A stretch of 64,000 bases of DNA from Daucus carota subsp. sativus (GCF_001625215.2 NC_030387.2:39455606-39519605), one strand, 5' to 3'. Numbered from the stretch's first letter, positions 35,884 to 48,567 are shown. The notes: generated from the letters alone by a model not told the origin. Numbers and translations are program-made.

Positions 35884-36566
35884 TAGAGCCGGCCATTCGG
35901 GCGGTTTGGCTCGGCACGAACCGGCCCGAACCGTCATTTGGCCCGTATTTTAACGTGCCGGGTACGAACCGGCACGAACCGTAGTTGCTGACGAGCCGGT
36001 TACGGTTCCCGTATGTTCGATTCGCAAACCGCCACGAACCGGCACGCCAAAACCGCGCTGACCCGCCTTGAACCGCGAACCCGTGAAACCGTGGAAACCC
36101 GCTTGAACCATTGTTTATAGAACTTGTAAGGATATCAGTTCTATAATCAATGTGCAATAAGAGGATGTAATTTGCAGCCAGTAACCTGAGTTTCAAGCTT
36201 GTAAGGATTAGGCAGCTGATTTTCTTCCCAGTCCTGTTTTTGAGGCCTAGATGTTAATCCCCATCCAGGACGATCAAAAGCGGCAACAGTACAGCCAACC
36301 TGCCGAGCCAACACTCCCATTACATGCCTCCATGAGAAGATCCCCCCTCCAAATCCGTGAACCGTGAACCGCAGACCCGCGTAACCCGTATAACCCGCTT
36401 AACCGCATAACCCGCTCAACACGGTTTCGGTTTCAATTTTTTCAGCCCGGACCGGACCGGACCGGACCGCCAGCCTATCCGGGCCGGTCACGGTTCCACC
36501 GGTGGCGATTCGAAAACCGGCTGAACCGGCCCGAACCGCACCGGCCCGCCCGAATGGCCGGGTCTA
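35884..36566. mobile_element. GC-rich hAT-like MITE (copy 2) carrying a captured gene fragment
   Basis: The termini TAGAGCCGGCCATTCGGGCG and CGCCCGAATGGCCGGGTCTA are inverted repeats. GTTCTAAT is repeated exactly on both sides (35876-35883, 36567-36574), the 8-bp target duplication of hAT elements, and TAGAG fits the hAT terminal consensus. Both arms are dense in GAACCG/CCGG motifs. The centre (36186-36360) is unrelated coding sequence. Confidence 0.9.
36186..36360 (-). pseudogene. Captured exon of a plant alpha/beta-hydrolase-fold protein
   Basis: Read on the minus strand, the segment starts HGFGGGIFSWRHVMGVLA, the oxyanion HGxGGG motif of alpha/beta hydrolases. It continues CTVAAFDRPGWGLTSRP and LPNPYKLETQ, an uninterrupted frame ending at a splice-donor-like GTTACT, with intron-like bases after it. 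It is enclosed on both sides by the MITE's GC-rich arms, so it was probably acquired as genomic DNA by the transposon. Confidence 0.8.
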
Positions 36567-36770
36567 GTTCTAATAATGTTATGCAAACTGACAACCATTA
36601 TTTAAGTCTACGTGTTTAGATAAATTAACTGAAACATGGTCATCTTAGACACTCAAGCTGCACTATATAGTGAGGGAGTCTAGACACAAGTATCATGCAA
36701 AGTTAATCAATACAAATACATATACAGAGATAGGTAAGAAACTTATAAAGCTCTGACATATAGTACTACA

Positions 36771-37049
36771 CTGGAGAAACTTACCAAGTATTTGTTTGTG
36801 ATTGTCATCTTTCTGGTGGCGAACCTCGGTATCACTGAAGGCGTGCGATATGTTCCGATAAAGGAAGAAGAAATTATGAATGGAAGCAAGGGTTTGTTAC
36901 CAGTACCTCCTTTGTGGTGGCATAAAGTATGGTGGCTTGCACATGGATGGTTGAAACCATTTCCTCCATTTTGGGCTCTTGGATATGTCTTTGGCCTTGC
37001 AAATATTCCTGATGTTGATGCAGAAGCAGTAGATGGAACACTACATTGA
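36771..37049 (+). CDS. Possible small secreted Trp/Pro-rich peptide (start codon questionable)
   Basis: An open frame of 92 codons starts at CTG (36771) where an ATG would make MEKLTKYLFVIVIFLVAN, a textbook signal peptide. No in-frame ATG lies upstream before a stop, so the start may be lost, non-AUG or supplied by another exon. The mature part is PPLWWHKVWWLAHGWLKP followed by FPPFWALGYVFGLANIP and an acidic tail. It is unusually rich in Trp and Pro for its length. Family unknown. Confidence 0.4.
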   Translation: MEKLTKYLFVIVIFLVANLGITEGVRYVPIKEEEIMNGSKGLLPVPPLWWHKVWWLAHGWLKPFPPFWALGYVFGLANIPDVDAEAVDGTLH

Positions 37050-37396
37050 TCCATCTGGCGGTAGCTAAATCAAAAAAAAATATATGTATAGTCCTGCAAT
37101 ATGCATTAATACTACATAAATGGCTACATTATTTTTATTATACAGTATAAAATATTTCTCCTTTTGTGAGTCGTCCTGTAATCTTATACTCACACTAGAA
37201 GTTTGCTTAGTACTTAAAGCAAGGAATTTGATCATTGAAGATTATATTTATATAATAAAAATATAACAGTTTCCTATATTGATTGGTATAGGTATAGAGA
37301 AACAAAAATCCTGCATGTGTAACATTCTTTTTCAAATAATCTATTTATTTGTAATAAGAACCTAAAGAACGAAACTTGATCATGCACATCAGCTAA

Positions 37397-37442
37397 CCCC
37401 CCCCCCCCCCCCCCCCCGGGTCCCAAAAAAAAAAAAAAAAAA
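37397..37442 (+). repeat. Poly(C) run followed by poly(A) run
   Basis: About 20 C residues, GGGTCCC, then about 18 A residues. Long C homopolymers are rare in this AT-rich DNA; the exact length may be unreliable. Confidence 0.7.
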
Positions 37443-38049
37443 CAATTTATGAATGTAAATATTTCTATGTAGCATAATGAACTCCAAGATAAACACTTCT
37501 TTCTTTTCCAAGGTAAAACAGGGTAGAAGTTAATTATCAGAACAAATACATGCCTCAAACTCTAATTCTAATGGAGAACAAACGCAACAACTTATGATTC
37601 ATTTCTGTGTTTTTTCCCCAATTTCAAAGGAAAGGATATACTGGCACATATTTATCATAGGTGTAGACTAAGATGCAGAAGTACCAACTATTTTCTAAAT
37701 CATTGTTAAGTTGGAAAACTGGACTGATCTTGGTCAAACCTAGGCAAACTTGCTAAGGTTAATGGTCAGATTCATAATCAAAACAACAGGAATGTGAATG
37801 CTTTAAGCCTGTATTTTGTAAAATAATATAAAGCACACAAGTGCTTTACAACTGAAGAAGTACATAACATGGACAAAATGCAAAAACATCTTTGCTAAAT
37901 ATCTTTTTATATTTGAATCGTTCTTGGCATATAGTCACAACAGATTGGTATTACAGAATAAGCATATTAAAACTAAAAATAAATGAATATGCATCCTGCA
38001 AAAAAAGTTAAACTAGTAAATGTTAGATGAACCTTTGCAATTTGGAACG

Positions 38050-39537
38050 ATCACAAAATATATTTTTAGCAGATGAATGAACTGCACTTTGCTGGGGCCT
38101 GGTTGGCTGCTGCTCCAAGTTGTTTCTTGTCTTCATTATGGAGGAGACTGTTAGGCTAAAGTAGTCATTACTTTTCTGAGACATAGCCCCCCTACACATT
38201 TCTTCCCAGCAGAAAACTTTTTTGTTTTTCTAGTGTTGTCCATCGAACAATTGGATTCCTCTGGACAGATGCCCCTCTACTGTAATTGACAGCTTAGGCA
38301 ACTTCCTACTTGCTGAAAATTTACGCCTCAAGGGCTTGGACTTTCAGCTGTTTCTGCAGAATACATTGTAATCTCTCCTTCGTTGCTATACCCGTCGCTG
38401 GTCGGGCATATCTGAAGCCTCAACAAGAAAGGAACTAGATTCGACCTCGCTCCCAGAGACATTTACAGAACCAGTTGAAGCAATTTCGGCATCTGCCACA
38501 GTATCAAGTCCTCGATCCGTTGAATGCTCTTCTCCAACTGCATGCCGCAAGGGAATTGCCTTGACCATATTCTCGTCTAATTTCAGATGCATATTTCGAG
38601 CGGGCTGATGCAAGAGCAAGACCGCAGGTTTGATGATCCTTGGCAGAAAATTAATATCTAAGAGCTGGATTAGGGCACTTTCATTCTTTCTGAAAGGAGC
38701 TGGAGTTAACTTAGGTGATCCGTAAATTTCAGGAGTTGGAAATCCTTGTATATGAGGAACAGTCTGTAATTCAGTGATTGGTGTGTCCTCTTGACGTGCA
38801 TTTGCCACATGGTACGAGCTTGGTCCAGGAATTGGTATTGAGGTTTGACAATGATGGAGTACCATCATCTTCAGCTTCGGTTGACTTGAAAACCTGTCAC
38901 TTTGTGAAGGAGCGCAGGATTGTTCACTTTTCGGGTAAGCGGACATCAAGCGAATCACTGGTAGTTTTGGTCTAGTGAGTTCATCAAGATTACCCTCCAA
39001 ATGTTGGTTCAACCAATCACAGATAATGGGAATCAATATACAAAATTGCATAAGAAGATTCCTTTTCCAAGATGAAGACGATGATGATGTTGAAGTGGAC
39101 TTATGGTGGGAGATGTGGCTAGTTTCATGGGATCACAGACCATAAATGCAAGATTGCCAATGCATATCATACCCAGCTGATCCAGGGCTCTATGTTACTC
39201 CATCAGTGGATATCTTTATAAGATTGTCTGTCGCTTTGACCACTTTTCCTTCCCTGACTGTCAACTCCCTTTTCTCAGCATAACCTAGTATGTAGACAAC
39301 ACTACCAAGATCCAAACTGAGTTTAGAGCAGATCTTTAAGTACCAAGGTTGCGGAACCTGCACACTTGAGTCCCTGTCCATCACATCCAGACCAACAATT
39401 GTGAGATCAATAATTGAGCTTGTGATGAAGAATCTGCACATTAATAAGAGATTTAATAAAAAAGCCATATGAAAGTAAAACACAGACCTAGATACATCAG
39501 AAAATGAAATCCTTACTAAGAAGTAAGAACTATCCAT
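38050..39537 (-). pseudogene. Pseudogene of a plant uncharacterised protein with trypsin-like peptidase fold
   Basis: The minus strand shows, after a splice-acceptor-like CAG at about 39435, DLTIVGLDVMDRD, QVPQPWYLKICSKLSLDLG, VVYILGYAEKRELTV and ATDNLIKISTDGVT. A TAG then stands where I expect Trp, and a 1-bp shift follows. Next come LAFMVCDPMKLATSP and QFCILIPIICDWLNQHLEG in further frames, then a long Ser/Pro-rich tail (39051-38386) with HIQGFPTPEIYGSPKLTPAP. Degraded C-terminal motifs MYSAETAES and TVSSIMKTRNN lie near 38370 and 38150. I recall this order from a conserved plant protein annotated with a trypsin-like serine/cysteine peptidase fold. Several stops and shifts make it non-functional. 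Confidence 0.65.
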
Positions 39538-39539
39538 AT

Positions 39540-41680
39540 ATGTTACATTAAGTCACAAGCTTTAACAAGAAGCATTGGTAGATATAGGTGGAAGAGCTAA
39601 GATATTCACATGAGAGCAGGCAACAATGACCATGTTATGAAATACAAATTAAAGGGCAAGCATGCCTTTTAAGAAATGCAGGGTTGCATGAAGTACTTGA
39701 TATGTGCAGTACAATAAAAACTTTTTTGTATCTTGTCTTGAGATTCTACCAACTTATCACCCCATCTTTCACCTTTCCTATTTCTCGAATTCTCACCTAT
39801 TCTATGTCAAAATGCAAGAGACAAGTTACGACAGAAAGCTCTTAAATATGTAGCAACCCTATTCTCTAGTCTTGTTGACATTCCAACTCTTGTTTTTCAC
39901 ATTTTTAGTAAACTGTAATAACTTATGCAAACTATGTCAGATCTAAACCATAAAACAGAACATATGCATTAATCTCCTTCACTCATAAAAACAAACACTT
40001 AAGCAAATCTTGCCGATAAAAACCAAACAAACTTCACCAAGTAATCAAAAATATTCAAAAGCTTCACCAACTTTTGCTAATTAAAACAAAATTATCCGCA
40101 TTACATTAATCAACAAAAAACAAAGGTCTAACAACAAAGATTAAAAAAATTGGAAAATGCAGCTAATTACATTAAGTTATAACAGAAACCATTGTAAACT
40201 GGTAAGCTATATCCGAAGAGAATAAATAAAGAAAAAACAAGCAAAGAGACGTCAAGGATCCAAATACATTAAGCAATTAGCTCAGAAACCAAGTATAACT
40301 CAATTGATGCCTGCAATAATCGACATCACCACCAATAATGACATAATTTTCACAATATACGATAACCTAGAACAACCCGAATATGTAGAACAAGAGCCAT
40401 ATGGGTAATGCAAACTAAAAATTTCATCACAAATTGTCAAAAATGTGAATAACCTCAGAGTTCATTTAGCTAACACAGCTAATAATGAAAATCATAAATC
40501 TAAAAACTACATATAAACATAAAGTTAAACCAATTGATCAACATAGCATATAAATATAAAATAAAATAAATGTTTTAAAGTTTAAAGAAATGAAGACTAA
40601 CCGGCGCCGGAAAACATGTGGAGATCGAGAGATGAAGATGAGTACAAAGGAGGAGAGGAGGAGCAGAATGAGTATAAAATTAGAGAAATTGAAAAAGTGA
40701 TACCAGCACTCTCAATTTATAATTCTCTTTTTTTTTTAATTAAATGATTAATTTTTGACTAATTATTAAAAAAATATTTATTTATTATTTTAAAAAATAA
40801 AAAATTATATATTAAAATAAATTAATTTAGTTTTTAATAAAAAAAAATTTTAATTTTTTTCTTATTATTTAATATTTAAAAATTTCAGTCAACGTATAGT
40901 CAATTTGACTAGTCTAAATTTAAAAAAAAATTATATATTAATAAAAAGGGAATAGTTTTTATATTTTTTTTTACGATTTCGATGTATTAAACTTTGTATC
41001 AAGCAGTATGTGTTCTAAAAACGTATGGTTCGGTTTATTAATCCTTACAATTTACATTGACCGATACCAATTTGATTATTAAAATTCGATAAATCGCTGT
41101 AAATTCTTCTAAACTCATATATTACTAATAAATTGTCGGTTTTTTTATGATATGTTCATGAACAGATGTTAAGCACTAAAATTGATAAGTTTGAATAATT
41201 TTGATTGACTTCTACTTTTTTATAATGGTGGACTCCCTGCAGATTCAACAATCACACCAATTAAAATTCACCAAATTGATATAAATTGGTGCTTAACATG
41301 TGTTCATGGGCACACACCAGACAAATTGTATTCCCTTCGTCTCATTGAATATTATACATCGGGAATCATGCGCTTGACCTGCATTTAAATTAAACCGCCG
41401 CTCATTCGCAATTCATGACGATTATGTCTCGGCATAATTTTATCTTTTCTCAAAGTAACCATTTTTATTAACATGTCCGATGGATTCTCTTCTCAATGAA
41501 TCTTGATTAATCTTAATAGTTGTTGGTTTATCACCTCACGTATTCAGTGATAGCGAATGTCGATATGTTTCATCCGGGAATGATACATTGAATTCTTACT
41601 CAAGTCTAGAGCACGCTCATTGTTACAATGTACTTCATAGTCTTCTTGATTAATACTTGGCTCTTGAAAAAATTGCTTTA
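39540..41680. other. AT-rich spacer, no gene supported
   Basis: A GC-richer patch at 40595-40670 on the minus strand reads as a leader with ATGTTTTCCGGCGCCG and a GTTAGT donor. It could be the first exon of the trypsin-fold locus, but the reading phase does not fit the exon at 39435. Otherwise nothing coding. Confidence 0.4.
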
Positions 41681-41689
41681 GCCGTAACA

Positions 41690-42960
41690 TTTTTTTGGCT
41701 TTAGCTGCTATAGTGTATCATGTCTCTATAGTGGATAGAAATCTTGATTGTCATGACACATCTTTCCTTGCAAAAGTGTAAAGAAAATATGAAGTAGATT
41801 TTCTACTATTAGTATTCTCGGTCATACCTGTACCCGTATATCCTTCCAAGACTGGGTTAGCTCCCCCGTAACATAGACACATATTATATGTACCTTTAAG
41901 ATACATGAGAATCACTTAACCTGGCTCCCAATGTTTCTTTCCAGGATTTGAAAGAAATCGACTTACCGTTCCAACTGCGTGAGCAATATTTGGCCCGTAC
42001 AAACCATAACGTACATCAAACTTCTTACTACCGAAGAATACAGCATCTTTGACATTTCCTCTATCTCTTTCTTATATGAGGGGCATGATTTCTTGATCAG
42101 TTTGAAGTGGTTTCTCAATGGAATGCTAACTGGTTTTGCTTTATCCATGTTGAACTTTTTAATCACTCATTCAACATACTTCTCCTGAGATAGTCATAGC
42201 CCTTTGATTCTTTCGATCTTGAACTATTTGCATTCCTAAGATCTGTTGAGTTGGTCCTAAATATTTTATATCAAAGTGTTTAGAGAGCTCATTCTTCAAC
42301 TATTTTTCTTTGTTGCATCTTTTCCCACAATCAACATGTCATCAATGTATAATAATAGTGCAACAAAATTACCATCTGGAAATCTTTGAAAATAAACACA
42401 CTGATCTGCATTAGTTCTTTTGTAGCCCTGTCTCTTCATGAAAGAGTCAAACTTCTTGTACCATTGTCTGGGTGCTTGTTTAAGATCCTACAGACTTTTC
42501 TCCAGTTTGTAAACAAGATTTTCTTTTCCTAAAATCTCAAAACCTTCTGGTTGTTCCATGTATATTCTTCATCTAGATCACCATGAAGAAATATTGTTTT
42601 CATATCAATCTGTTCAAGCTCGAGATTTAAACTGGCTGTTAATCCGAGATAGATACGAATTGAAGTCATTTTCACAACCGGTGAAAATATTTCGCCAAAA
42701 TCAATTCTTTTCTTCTGATGAAATTATTTTACTACCATTCTGGTTTTATGTTTCACTACCATTCCAGAGCCATCTTTCTTGATCTTGAATACCCATTTAT
42801 GTTTCAAAGTTGTCTTACCTTTGGGAAGCTTTACTAAATCATATGTATGATTTTTTCTACAGAGACTCCATTTCCTCCTGTATTGCTTGCATCCAAGCTT
42901 GCTTATTTTCAAGAGAAATTGTTTCATGAAATGTTTTTGGTTCCCCCTCTTCAATAAGTA
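41690..42960 (-). mobile_element. Degenerate TNT1-type Ty1/copia pol (RT to RNase H)
   Basis: The minus strand shows reverse transcriptase from NHTYDLVKLPKGK and KHKWVFKIKKDGSG (42870-42760). Degraded YVDD-region sequence follows at about 42340, then the connection KKFNMDKAKPVSIPL with SSVVRSLMYVMV (42166-41990). RNase H pieces LRYLKGT and GGANPVLEGYTGTDM-like sequence lie at 41900-41830. Multiple stops and shifts; LTRs not recognised. Confidence 0.85.
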
Positions 42961-43080
42961 GAAGATATTCAGATTTTGGGTATTTTCATGAAATTGCTTA
43001 TTTGTTTTGAATCTGTTTCTAGGTATTCTGTGAGGGTTCTGTTTTGTAGCGGCCTTAAGAGTATTATATAAACTCTCTAG

Positions 43081-43765
43081 TGTTAGGAATTGTCCTCCAT
43101 CGATTGTGGAAAGGGCAGATTGCTAGAATATAAGCAGCGAGTTAACTCCATTAGTTAGAGGTCTTTTGGGACATGTCCCAAAATAAATTCGTGCGGGCTC
43201 GCCCCTGATCCAAAGTGGACAATATCTTACTAATGAGGAGTTAGACCTGCTTAGCAAGCCCAACAAGTGATATAAGACCTGACCTAAAGCGGACAATATC
43301 TTACTAATGTGAAGTTATGCCTATTTAGCAAGCCCAATAAGTGATATCAGAGCTATGGTTATAGCGGTTCAGAACAATCTCGGATGGGCTCCCAGAGTGG
43401 ACCTAGGAAGCGACTGATGGGATACCCCGGGATGGGCTTGAGGGGGAGGCAGAAGAGCCTTCCAGTATGGGCCTACGGGAGCAGAGATTGCCTGATGGAT
43501 TTCCGGTATTGGTCAAGGGGGAGCCAGATCACACAATCAGGAGGCGGATTCGACTGGTGTCGAGCCCGATGTGTGAAGGGGAAGATTGTTGGGAATTGAC
43601 GGACATCGGTTGTGGGAAGGGCAAATCGCTAGAATATAACCAACCAGTTAACTCCATTATTTAGAGGCCTTTTGAGACATGCCCAAAAATAAATCCGTGT
43701 GAGGTCGGCCCCTGACCCAAAGCGGACAATATCTTAATAATTATGGAGGCTTAGCAAGCCCAACA
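43081..43765 (+). mobile_element. Complete TRIM (miniature LTR retrotransposon), 685 bp
   Basis: Direct LTRs 43081-43339 and 43587-43765 begin TGTTAGGAATT/TGTTGGGAATT and end CCCAATA/CCCAACA. TCTAG flanks both sides (43076-43080, 43766-43770). A primer-binding site TGATATCAGAGC (43342-43353), complementary in type to initiator Met tRNA, follows the 5' LTR. A purine tract GAAGGGGAAGA precedes the 3' LTR. The 247-bp internal domain has no credible protein. The 5' LTR is longer because it contains a 74-bp tandem duplication (repeat points 43217 and 43291). Confidence 0.92.
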
Positions 43766-44540
43766 TCTAGGACATAACCTAAACTCAAGATTTATTCTGT
43801 AATCTGTATCCTCGAGATCAATAAAACTTTTCTCTTTTGCCAATTCTTCATGTTTATAATGTGTAAAATTATATACCGCAAGTGCACGTTGTCTGTTGTA
43901 GTGCAGACTGACAAATGCAGGTCGTATCCTCAAGGAGACAGATGCTATCAATCTTATTCAGTTATATTCAATTGTTTCCAGATCAAAACGATTATAAAAT
44001 ATTTTAACTAACTAAATTAACCACTAACTAAAAAGACACAAAAATAATATATTAAAAATCTAGGCAATCAGGTCCACCAAGCTTACACAATGATTGGCTC
44101 TAAGCTAAAGCAATTAAAGTGGTCATGCAACTAGAGTTTGTTAATCTTTCTCAAATATCAACACTCTCGAAACATGCTTACACAAATAATCACTTTTAGT
44201 AATTCAATTAATCAGGTAATTAAAGCAATGTTAATCTCTTTCGAGTATTAGCGCTTTCAGAAATCCAATGATGCTCTCGCACTCAAATTCAATTCTGCTA
44301 ATTGTATGTATGTCTCTAGTAGTATGTCTCTCGATTATACTCCTATTTGCAGGGAATCAATTCATGATATCGACCGATTACACAAATCAATATTAAAACA
44401 TATCAACTAGAATTACCACAATCAAACAAATCACTGTAAATCATGCCAATGTCATAGTGCAAACATGACTTCCCTTTAAGCTCCAGAACACAGTCTAGTT
44501 GCATGGAAACAAATGATATAATTTAATTTATTCTCGAGGA
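43766..44540. other. AT-rich spacer with an LTR-element-like patch
   Basis: Around 43870-43950 there is ACCGCAAGTGCACG followed by GGTCGTATCCTCAAGGAGACAG, a motif pair I associate with dispersed plant retroelement sequence. Family uncertain. No gene seen. Confidence 0.35.
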
Positions 44541-44728
44541 AAATGCCAGGGATCCAAAAATTGTCCCAAATTCCCAAATGATGTGTCGAAGTTTGATTGG
44601 CTGCATTCACTCCCATAATAATGAGATCCCCTTGCAGATTCATCAATCACTCAATCATAATTTTCCACTTGTTTGTCACATCATTTGGTAAATATTTTTG
44701 GAAAAATTTTTTGGGGTACGCAGCTTTA
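44541..44728. mobile_element. Small MITE, about 190 bp
   Basis: The flanks TGCCAGGGATCCAAAAATTG...CCCAAATGATGTG and CACATCATTTGG...TTTTTTGGGGTACGCA are inverted repeats of about 45 bp. No target duplication was assigned. Confidence 0.5.
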
Positions 44729-45851
44729 CCCTTTTCTTAATATGTGTGTTTTACCTAAATGTGATAACTAATCAGGGACAAAGCAAGTATAAGTCAGGAA
44801 TAGATAATAGTGAGAGGAGATAATTAGTAGATAATAATGATAGGGTAATTAACAGGGACAACATGGTAATTACACACTAATTATAATTAGAAGGTAATTA
44901 GTAAACGATAAATGGTAATTAAATTGTCTCCTGTAATCTATATATTAAATATAGGTATAATTTGTAATTCAACATTTTAGTTATATTTTTTGTTTTGGTA
45001 CTCTCTCTGAAACTACAAGTTTACAACATGTGGAGGTCTATTACTCTTACATTGTTAAATAGTTTTAAATACTAAAAACACTCGTGACAATACATTATCA
45101 TATAATATTTTATAAAAAAATTATAATGATGTAAAAATTAAAATAATAAATATCCAATTTTGAATATTTTTTTAACAAGAACCTTCATATAACTCTTTTT
45201 AATTTTAACATGTTCTATTTCAATACAAACACGAACCATTACGTAACCCTTTCTAACTCTAATATGTTACACGACAAATATCTTTTTTCATACATATGAA
45301 GATATACGAAATATAATAAATCTGATTTAATATTAACTTAATAATAAATTTATATATTAATAACAGGAAAATATTTATAAATAGATAATAAATTATAAAA
45401 TCTGAATTTTCGTGAGAAAATATATAAATTGGTTAATATAATTTAATTAAAATTCAATTCATTAACATTAAAATATTAATAAAATGGTATTAAAATTTAG
45501 ATATAAATTATAAACTATATACAACAATAGATAAGAGCATCTGCAAGGGTGTTATGTATATTTATTAGTTTTTTTTTGTTGATAAAAATGTATATTTATT
45601 AGTTATAATATGATATATTAATAATCATTTAAAATTGTAGCTAAGAGGTTTCAGATTCACTCCAATAATATTATGTATAATTATATTATCTAAAATTATA
45701 TATAATATAGAGGTTTTACTAGTGTAGCTATCCAATTTGAATTATTTATATATTTTTGCTAAGAAATAATAATTAGAGTGTTTAACTTTTTAAATAATAT
45801 CTAAATAATTCCACCGAATGCCAACGGGATACTCGAGAGCAACAAGACAAG

Positions 45852-46379
45852 GGGGCCGTTTGGACAAGCTTTATATTCAAGAAGTGGAGTAGAAGTGAGA
45901 AGTAGAAGTAAAATTTTTAAGTTGTTAAAGTGTTTGGTAACTTTAACTTATAAATTTTTTCTTAGTGTTTGGATAATTTGATTTATAAGTTCGTGCCGTG
46001 ATATTATAAGATATTTTTTTAAAAGTTTTTATATTGATAATAGATAAAATTTGGTAAAAAAATATAATATATAAAATATAAAATAATAAAGACGGATATT
46101 TGTTTTAAATTTTTTTTGAAGTGAGTCGATATAGTGAAAAAGTAATTATTTTTTCCGTTTATTTTAGCATTGAAAATACTGAAAAGCGAAACTAGGTGCA
46201 AGGAGTGTGAGCTCATTAGATTTTTCCATCAGTGACAATAAGAAAGTGTGAAGGGAGAAGCAGAATCCTGCTTTTTCCTCCAGAAAAAGCGCTACAGCTT
46301 TTTTGTCCAAACAAGTCTTGGGCTTCTGAAGTGGGCTTCTCCTTAAAAGAAGCTAGCGCTTCTTCGATCCAAACACCCC
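45852..46379. mobile_element. MITE with GGGGYCGTTTGGA ends, about 530 bp
   Basis: The left end GGGGCCGTTTGGACAAGC and right end GATCCAAACACCCC are inverted repeats. Both arms continue with GAAGTRGAAG / CTTCTNC-type sequence. The superfamily is unclear, because the flanking bases do not give a convincing TTA or 8-bp duplication. Confidence 0.6.
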
Positions 46380-46454
46380 AAGTATCGGAAACCCCTGTAA
46401 TATAAAAGTAAAGGGACTGTAAATTAGGGTTTGGTTTTTTTATCGTCAAGGCAA

Positions 46455-48567
46455 ATGGGAGAAGTAAAAGGTAAATTAGGTTTGAAAGATGATGAGGTGA
46501 ATGTTGGCGGGAAGCAGGTGTGTGGCGAATTGTTTTATGTTGCTGATTTGTGTTCCAGTACGAAGCTTTATGAATTGTTCAATAACTTTGGTCGAGGAGT
46601 TGAATATGTTCGAGTTTGTATGGATCCAACTACAGGAAAATCACTTGGTTATGGTTATGTCAAGTACATTAAAGCTCAAGATGGTATGAACAATGTCATC
46701 AATTTCTTTATATTTATATAATAGGGTTTGTTGATCTATTCTAGTCCAGGCCTCTGAATTTAATATTATATAAGGCATGTTAGGGGGCGTTTAATTTAAT
46801 ATTTTCCCCTTTCCCCTAAAGATTCCCATGTTTCGATATAGATTTTTAAACAACATCGCACATCCATGATTCTCAGTTATAGCTAATGTCAACGTAGTCG
46901 TATTAAATTTAACAACTGAATATTAGCTTTATTATTGTTACTCATAATCACTTCTGACCGAATCAGAAATGAACTTTCACTTTTAGGTTATAGCCACCAC
47001 AACAGGTTAAGTCGGGTAAGGACATAAAAAGTAGACAAGTGTCTTGAGGGATTATCAGCTCTTGGCAGTGATTTGGTTAAGTTGAGTCTTGATAACAAGT
47101 AACATACAACTTTCATCACATGATGTCTAGGCAATGTCCTTGTAAGCCTCTGAATGATATTTAGGAAATACCATCGCTGTCTCATGCATAGCCTGCAATG
47201 ATGCCCAACAATTTGTTTGGTTTGATTTTGTAGAATTTTTCACTTGTTGGACCTAGAAGCACCATGACTTTCTGTGTTTCACATCTCAAATAAAAATACG
47301 GGTTTGAACTCAAGAGTTCCAAAGTTTTTTATGACGAGTCGCCAATTGGTGGTGATGAACATCAATTCCAAAATCTCAATACTTTATAAGCTAATAAATT
47401 TTTTTGTATTACAAGTTGTCATTCAGTACAACCCTGATTCTAAGTAATACTACCGCTTAAGTGATTGGATCCTCAACAAAGTATTTTATATTACTTTACA
47501 TATTTATAGCTACCTAATAATTACATTTGATACTCTAGCTGAACCTGAAGAAATATGGAATGAAATTTATACAGGTTTGCTTTTACACCATAAATGTATC
47601 TTATGACTCATACATGGTTTCGTGTTTTTTATTTAACGAATTTTGCGAGTTACAACACCAGTGAAGCTGAATATATATAAAAAAAAAATCATTCTACAAG
47701 GTCTTATGATTTAGTTCTACGGAAGAAGGATGTCTGCCACACCTTTGTTGTTGGTTACTATAAAATTGTTCCATCTGTTATATGCTAAAAACTAATTCTG
47801 TTCTAGGCACCTTGGGCCATCTGGAGTAAATTTAATAATTGAGATATGACATATGTTAAAAAATTAGTTGCGCCAAAGGTGTTATGAAAAATATCTGAAA
47901 TTGATCGTGTATTTGCTGTAATAATATTGTAATATATCATAATTGCACCTTATAAATATATCAATATAGATAAATTCTTAATAACTTTTAAGTGTGGTCA
48001 GCCTTAACATCAGCGTCTTTTCTTATTCCGGTACTCCCCATACCGTGCTACCTCATTTGTAAAAGTCTCCGGCAGCATTTTCTTGAAAAGTCGTATTAGA
48101 TTTTCTACCAATTAATTGCATTTGCATCTGTGCATTTCTTGCATCTGTATGGTATTACCGAAGTTTCACATGACTTGTTAATTATAATATTGAGTAGTTG
48201 CCCGGTCCCTTCAAGTATAGATAAAATGTGTAATGGTGAGCTTGATCAATTCATGACAGCTGCCAAGGCAAAGGAGATGCTAAATACACTTTTCTCAGTG
48301 GGAAAATTATTAGAGTGATGTTTTCTAATCGGGATCCTATCATGCGCGCAAGTCCTGGAAAAATATTTATCAAGGTATATATTATTCTATTCAAATTTAA
48401 GCTTTGTTGTCCCTGATCTTTGCTTTAGTACCTGATGAAGTTCAAATTTTGATACTACAGAATTTCGACAAGTCAGTTGACCACAAAGGACTAAATCACA
48501 CATTCTCTGGATATGGGAACATTCTCTCTTGCAAAATTGCTAAAGATTTTCCTGGTCAGTCAAAGCA
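46455..48567 (+). pseudogene. Poly(A)-binding-protein-like pseudogene (RRM1 and part of RRM2)
   Basis: PABPs bind poly(A) through four RRMs. Exon 46455-46683 starts MGEVKGKLG and carries RRM1: ELFYVADL (RNP2) and SLGYGYVKY (RNP1). Exon 48260-48374 continues in phase (AAKAKEML), then loses one base before GKIIRVMFSNRDP and FIK. Exon 48461 onward gives NFDKSVDHKGLNHTF and GNILSCKIAKDFPGQSK, the first half of RRM2. Homology stops abruptly at 48567, exactly where the left arm of the large inverted repeat begins; RRM2 RNP1, RRM3, RRM4 and the MLLE domain are absent. The frameshift and truncation indicate a pseudogene. Confidence 0.85.

Noticed and set aside
37274-37558. Minus-strand frame with a poly-Gly tract
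   Set aside because: The Gly run is the C homopolymer; the rest is not protein-like.
43384-43664. Two overlapping plus-strand frames in the TRIM
   Set aside because: TRIM internal domains are non-coding and one frame continues into the LTR.
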